From: Geodermatophilaceae bacterium URHA0031
GTDB taxonomy: Bacteria > Actinomycetota > Actinomycetes > Mycobacteriales > Geodermatophilaceae
Assembly (NCBI GenBank): GCA_000620205.1
Contig: JHVP01000005.1
Coordinates: 1 to 64,000, forward strand
Reading direction: 5' to 3'
Length of the DNA: 64,000 nt
The translations under genes and the position numbers were made by a program. Numbering within the stretch: the first letter of the stretch is position 1; each line of letters begins with the position of its first letter. Shown here piece after piece: positions 60,599 through 64,000 of the stretch. The notes under the pieces were generated by a model. That model did not search any database, was not told the DNA's origin, and worked only from the letters and a program-made list of their open reading frames with translations.

Positions 60599-60954
60599 CC
60601 GGCGGCGGGCCGCCGACCGGGGCGCCGCCGCGGATCTGGGCGGACTGGGCCCAGCGCGACGCCGCCGGCCGGGTGTGGACCTTCGCCGGGGACAGCGATG
60701 AGCCCGAACGTCTCCAGCCCGGGATCGTGGTCCGGGCCGGCCCACGAGACGACATCCGGCTTGCCGTGGTGACCGCGATCATGACCGAGTCGTGGCGCAC
60801 CGTCGTGCTGCTGCGGGAGGTCGGCGGTGCCACACACGGACCGGAGCGAGCCCACGGGGCGGCGTCCGCGTGCCGCCCCGTGGGCTCACCCGTCGCCGAT
60901 CCAATGGCCGCTAGCCTGCGGCCATGCCCACGACGCCGTCCGACAAGCGGCTGA
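60595..60954 (+). CDS. Small protein coupled to integrase
   Basis: A 119-aa frame from GTG 60595, overlapping the integrase stop by 4 bp (GTGA), which supports translation. The convincing part is the first 75 residues (APPRIWADWAQRDAAGRVWT, then VVTAIMTESWRTVVLLREV). After that the frame passes through a perfect 13-bp-arm hairpin (60851-60884) and overlaps the next gene's start, so the last third may be non-native. Function unknown. Confidence 0.5.
   Translation: MTGGGPPTGAPPRIWADWAQRDAAGRVWTFAGDSDEPERLQPGIVVRAGPRDDIRLAVVTAIMTESWRTVVLLREVGGATHGPERAHGAASACRPVGSPVADPMAASLRPCPRRRPTSG
60851..60884 (+). terminator. Perfect 13-bp-arm hairpin
   Basis: CCCACGGGGCGGC, loop of 8, GCCGCCCCGTGGG. No T tract. 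It probably ends the integrase transcript even though it lies inside the 3' part of the coupled frame. Confidence 0.55.
60912..60917 (+). promoter_or_regulatory. -10 element of leaderless promoter (XRE gene)
   Basis: TAGCCT ends 6 bases before ATG 60924, the same box and spacing as for the regulator at 28445. Confidence 0.4.
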
Positions 60955-61238
60955 GCGATGGCATGGTGCTGCTCGGCGTCCGGCTGCGCGAGATCCGAAA
61001 GGAACGCGCGGAGGCGCTCACGGACGTCTCCTCGGCTGTGGGCTTGACGGCGGGATACCTGTCCGATGTCGAGCGCGGCACCAAGCTGCCGTCGGTTCCC
61101 ACGCTGCTGGCCCTGGCCGATCATTACCAGCTGCTGTTGACCGAACTGCTCCAGGTCTACCCGTTCGGCGTGAAGAGCCGCCCGCGGCGGGCCCAGATCA
61201 AGCCACCCCAGGACGGGCGGCGCCGCTCCGACGGGTAG
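60924..61238 (+). CDS. XRE-family helix-turn-helix regulator
   Basis: A 104-aa regulator from ATG 60924. The helix-turn-helix spans about residues 16-70: LGVRLREIRKERAEALTDVS, VGLTAGYLSDVERGTK and LPSVPTLLALADHYQLLLTE. The basic tail is short. Its own promoter appears leaderless and lies just behind the hairpin ending the integrase unit. It may control itself or the recombinase. Confidence 0.85.
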   Translation: MPTTPSDKRLSDGMVLLGVRLREIRKERAEALTDVSSAVGLTAGYLSDVERGTKLPSVPTLLALADHYQLLLTELLQVYPFGVKSRPRRAQIKPPQDGRRRSDG

Positions 61239-61503
61239 CTAGCGGTGCTCGGTGTAGTACCCGGCCACCCAGAGACCGAGCAGTACCACCAGGGCCTTCT
61301 CAAGCTGACCCTCCGACGCTACGGATGACGTCCGGCGGTGGTTCGAAGATGGCCGGGCGCATGCCAGTTTGTGAAATCTGGGTTCCCCGAGCGGAAGACT
61401 GCGAACCGGCGACGCCCCGGCCCCCCGGTTCCCCGGCCGCAGCGCTTGGCCGGCCACCACTCGGCCGAGCTGCACCACGGCAGTGCGGTGCTGGCGCGAG
61501 CCC
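61239..61503. other. Short gap with possible gene remnant
   Basis: A minus-strand frame ends at 61239 with LEKALVVLLGLWVAGYYTEH, a plausible membrane-like C-terminus, but nothing before about 61320 is protein-like and no start site is visible. Probably the end of a lost small gene. Confidence 0.3.
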
Positions 61504-62319
61504 TCAGCACCAGCGCGTGGGGCACGCCCAGCCCGGTACGTTGAAGTCGTCATCCCCGCCGCTGGAGCCGCCGCTGTACCCGCCGCTGTACCCGGACCCG
61601 TCGCCGGTGCCCGAGCCGCCCGTTGCGGGCTGCGACCTGTCGGCGACCAGCACCCCGAGCACCTGACCGACCTGCAGCGGGCTTCCCGCCGCAGGCACCG
61701 TCGCCACGGTCACCGCAGTCTCCGGCGACGTCACGACGGGCCGGCCGCTGAGCAGGTCCAAGTCGGTCTGCGCCTGCACGGTGGAGCCGACCCGCACCAC
61801 CGGCGCGCCCACCGACGTGCGCGGCGGCTCCCACTCCGGCTCTCCCCCCGCCGCGTATCGGGACACGACCAGCCCGGCGACATCGTGCAGCGGCTCACCG
61901 GCGGAGAGCACGCTGGCCCCGTCGATCCCACCGGGCACCGCCGGCATCACCGGATGGCTGGTGAACCACGCCCACTCGTCCGCCCGTAGCGCATAGACAC
62001 GCAGCAGCCCACCGGGCCCCCACCGCTCTCCGGCGGCCGGCGTCGTCGCCGCCACCACCCAGCCGTTCGGCTCCACGTCGCGCTCCAGCGACGACAGGTC
62101 CTGCGGCACCGGCAGCCCGTCACCGGCGTCCTCGCGTCGCCCGAGGTCGCGCAGCTCTGACGTCGCGGCCCGGACCGGCGTCCCGGCCAGATCCGGCACC
62201 GTCACCGCAACCGCATCCGACACCCGGTCCTCCGGTTCCGGCGGGTGGTCGACGGTCAGCTGGAACAGCCCGGCCGCGACCACGACCGTCAGCGCCCCCG
62301 CCCATCGCCGCGCCGTCAC
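61504..62319 (-). CDS. Membrane-anchored PASTA-like protein
   Basis: A 271-aa protein; GTG 62319 follows GGGATGG and leads into a signal-anchor helix (WAGALTVVVAAGLFQLTV). Outside it lie PASTA-like repeats: VTVPDLAGTPVRAATSELRD and later RVGSTVQAQTDLDLLSGRPV followed by GSPLQVGQVLGVLV. PASTA domains bind peptidoglycan or beta-lactams in kinases and penicillin-binding proteins; here no kinase or transpeptidase is attached. The C-terminus carries a Gly/Ser/Tyr repeat and two cysteines. The longer frame to 62556 is not needed. Confidence 0.7.
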   Translation of the reverse strand: MTARRWAGALTVVVAAGLFQLTVDHPPEPEDRVSDAVAVTVPDLAGTPVRAATSELRDLGRREDAGDGLPVPQDLSSLERDVEPNGWVVAATTPAAGERWGPGGLLRVYALRADEWAWFTSHPVMPAVPGGIDGASVLSAGEPLHDVAGLVVSRYAAGGEPEWEPPRTSVGAPVVRVGSTVQAQTDLDLLSGRPVVTSPETAVTVATVPAAGSPLQVGQVLGVLVADRSQPATGGSGTGDGSGYSGGYSGGSSGGDDDFNVPGWACPTRWC

Positions 62320-63239
62320 GCCACCATCCCGGTCGAACGCCCCCGTGCAGTCATGCCGGCGAGCGTGCCACGGCCCGGCGACCCGCCCGGCGATCCGGCT
62401 TCCGTGTCCTGCTCGCTGCCCCGGCCGCTGGCCCGACGGCCGAGTGCCCGCCCGCTGAACAGCACGCGGCCCGGTCCGCGCCGGGCCGTGGCGCCCTCTG
62501 AGCGGAAAACACGGGTGATCGAGCGCGGCGAGCCGGAAGCACAGCCGCACTAGCAAGCCGACAATCCACCGGTCGACGCGCGCGGAGTAACCATCGTCAG
62601 ACCGCCGGCGACGGACCTCGACGACCGTGCCGCGGCGGCGGTCCGGTGTCGACGTCGGCGCCTACATTTTGGTGACCGCCCCCGGACCCTGTGTCGCGGC
62701 GGTCGTCCGGGCGTGTCCCGGTGCCTGGGCCAACGGCCTCCGCCTGTCGGGCGGATTGGGACCGTGGAGCCGGCGGTGATCTGACGGCACAGCTGACAAC
62801 CGTCACCGCAACCTGCCGATCTAGCACAATGCTGAATGAGCCGTCACCTGCCGCCTCGGGAGCGTCCCCCGCCGCCGCAGACTCTGCGGCTCGAGCTGGC
62901 GCCCGACCGGGGCGCCGAAGGTCCGCGCGGCGATCCGCCTGTCAGGCGGACGCCAGGCCGTCGCTGGTCAGTCCGTGAAGCCGGCCCCGCACCCTCTGCC
63001 CCGCGCCCGCTGCCCGCGCAGGTCTTGACCGACCATGCGCAAACGGCGCTGAATGCTGGGGCGTTACCGGGTTGGCCACCCCACTGACGTCTCGCACACG
63101 CGAGACGGCACCGTTTTGACGCGTGGAGAGATGGCCCGACCATGTCCGCACCTGCCCCCATGTCCGCAACTGCCCCGCCGCCGGGTGCGCACCCCGGACC
63201 CGGGCACGCCATCGGCCGACGCCGGCCGCTGACTCAGCC
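62320..63239. other. 920-bp region without a convincing gene
   Basis: Only short, mostly overlapping frames are present. One plus-strand frame (62836-63087, 83 aa, Pro/Arg-rich) ends immediately before a terminator-like hairpin, but its composition is not convincing. AT-richer spots (CTACATTTTGGTG near 62662, TCTAGCACAATGCTGAATG near 62820) may be promoters. Confidence 0.35.
63088..63107 (+). terminator. Hairpin with T tract
   Basis: CGTCTCGC, loop ACAC, GCGAGACG, followed after GCACCG by TTTT. The best rho-independent-type terminator in the window. It would end transcripts coming from the left, or act on both strands. Confidence 0.55.
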
Positions 63240-63587
63240 ATGACCCTGCGCCTGGCCGTCGCCGTCACCGACGCCAGCAACCGCCTGCCGGTGGGACGGC
63301 TCGGCCTCACGATCGGCTCGCGCGGCGCCGGTCAAGACGCCGTCTGGTGGCCCCATCGCTGGCATCCCGACGGTTGGCTGGTCCTGGGCCCAGACCGGGT
63401 CATCCTGCCGCCGCGCACGCCGGATCCACCCCCTACGCCACTGCTGGACGACCGGGCCCGGCTGCGGCTGCCCGATGAGTTCTCCGCCCTCCTCCAGTTA
63501 GACGTGCAGCGACGACTGCTGACCGTCTTCGACGGCCAGCACGTGTGGCTGCTCACCCTCGGCTGGCTGGCCCCGCTGCTCCCCTAG
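63240..63587 (+). CDS. Small AbrB-like/unknown protein
   Basis: A 115-aa protein from ATG 63240; an upstream start at 63123 is less likely. Pattern: TDASNRLPVGRLGLTIGSRG, PDGWLVLGPDRVIL, and RARLRLPDEFSALLQLDVQR followed by LTVFDGQHVWLL, the last reminiscent of a SpoVT/AbrB swapped-hairpin strand (LRLP, then a hydrophobic strand). Upstream neighbour of an unfinished gene on the same strand, 27 bp apart, so likely an operon. Function not known. Confidence 0.55.
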   Translation: MTLRLAVAVTDASNRLPVGRLGLTIGSRGAGQDAVWWPHRWHPDGWLVLGPDRVILPPRTPDPPPTPLLDDRARLRLPDEFSALLQLDVQRRLLTVFDGQHVWLLTLGWLAPLLP

Positions 63588-63614
63588 TACAAACGCGCCT
63601 GCACGGAGACGACC

Positions 63615-64000
63615 ATGCCCACCGAAGACACCGCGCCCGTCATCGAGGCCCTCGCCCAGCTCCTCGACATCACCCCGGCCCACCTCGCGGCCGTCGCGGC
63701 GCGGCCGCCGGACCTCCGTCGGGAGCCGACGCTGCGGGTGCTGGTGGCGGAAGCCCTGGACGGGCCGCAGCGGAGTGCGATCCTGCACCGGCACTACCGG
63801 CGGGAGTTGCGTTTGCTCGTCAACGGGCTCCCCGCGTACGTGGATGCCGACGGCCGACCGGTACCGGTGCGACCGGGCTTCGGCGACGGCGGTCCCAGTG
63901 CGGTCACCGACACCGGGCTGCAGGACCTGTGCGATGCGATCGATGAGTTTTCCGCGTCCACGACGCTCACCGCGGCAGCCAAGCGGAAGGGTCAGCTGCC
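63615..64000 (+). CDS. Unknown protein, 3' end outside window
   Basis: Open from ATG 63615 to the right edge (128 codons). Helical N-terminus (PVIEALAQLLDITPAHLAAV), a basic stretch ILHRHYRRELRLLVNGLPAY, then a linker and DLCDAIDEFSASTTLTAAAK. AGTACAAACG, also seen before the integrase, lies 25 bp upstream. It looks DNA-related because of its basic helix, but the family is not recognisable from this part. Confidence 0.55.
   Translation, partial: MPTEDTAPVIEALAQLLDITPAHLAAVAARPPDLRREPTLRVLVAEALDGPQRSAILHRHYRRELRLLVNGLPAYVDADGRPVPVRPGFGDGGPSAVTDTGLQDLCDAIDEFSASTTLTAAAKRKGQL

Noticed and set aside
1..64000. tRNA genes as attachment sites for the integrase
   Set aside because: No cloverleaf-like sequence or GTTCGAATC-type T-loop with proper arms was found by eye on either strand. 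A tRNA finder would settle it.

Overview
High-GC actinobacterial accessory DNA. Compact codon-biased genes, frequent GTG starts, 4-bp ATGA/GTGA stop-start overlaps and apparently leaderless promoters all fit Actinobacteria. The family could be Geodermatophilaceae-like, but nothing here fixes it. No rRNA, tRNA or CRISPR array was recognised. The window reads as a defence and gene-exchange island with metabolic cargo, much of it single genes, gene pairs and decaying fragments. LEFT PART (1-25.6 kb): the 3' part of a recombinase-like gene with two degenerate C-terminal copies downstream, a PD-(D/E)XK-type nuclease, and broken fragments. Then comes a minus-strand operon of three very large genes (19681 to 4502): an exonuclease-DinG-RecQ fusion helicase of 2144 aa, an 818-aa protein of unknown fold, and a 2067-aa P-loop ATPase. 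It is flanked by a divergent AlbA_2/Schlafen-type protein and a Sir2-domain protein, and I treat it as the strongest candidate for an undescribed defence system. A 327-aa protein behind an iteron-like repeat array and a lipoprotein follow. MIDDLE (25.8-49.4 kb): two redox/transport modules, each controlled by a divergent XRE-MmyB-type regulator: aldo/keto reductase plus DHA2 exporter, and antiporter, MFS, cupin, alcohol dehydrogenase, carboxymuconolactone decarboxylase, cyclophilin-like and DUF2255 proteins. A common motif near GTACTGACAG precedes both regulators. Between them lie a Uma2 nuclease-like gene, a DUF2511 protein, a seven-zinc-ribbon Vsr-like nuclease divergent from a HEPN-CBS protein, and a two-gene module: a truncated Mrr-type restriction-system protein plus a DUF4041/T5orf172 GIY-YIG protein, flanked by two copies of a small gene. 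MOBILE STRUCTURE: an alpha/beta hydrolase gene (30926-31975) and a GNAT gene (48431-49058) each sit alone between related inverted repeats of about 35 bp. A 9.25-kb block (39172-48422) ends in a second, related pair of inverted repeats. The 8-mer GCTCTGCT stands at 39164, 48423 and 49059, each time between inverted half-sites of the TGAGTNCGGC type. This looks like a chain of cassettes separated by either target duplications or recombinase sites with an 8-bp spacer. RIGHT PART (49-64 kb): DUF6504, a damaged HTH/membrane gene, an HTH-nucleotidyltransferase, a complete Wadjet-like jetABCD operon on the minus strand with an unusual JetC P-loop, a small HTH gene, a tyrosine recombinase, an XRE regulator, a PASTA-like surface protein, and two genes at the right edge, the last cut by the window.
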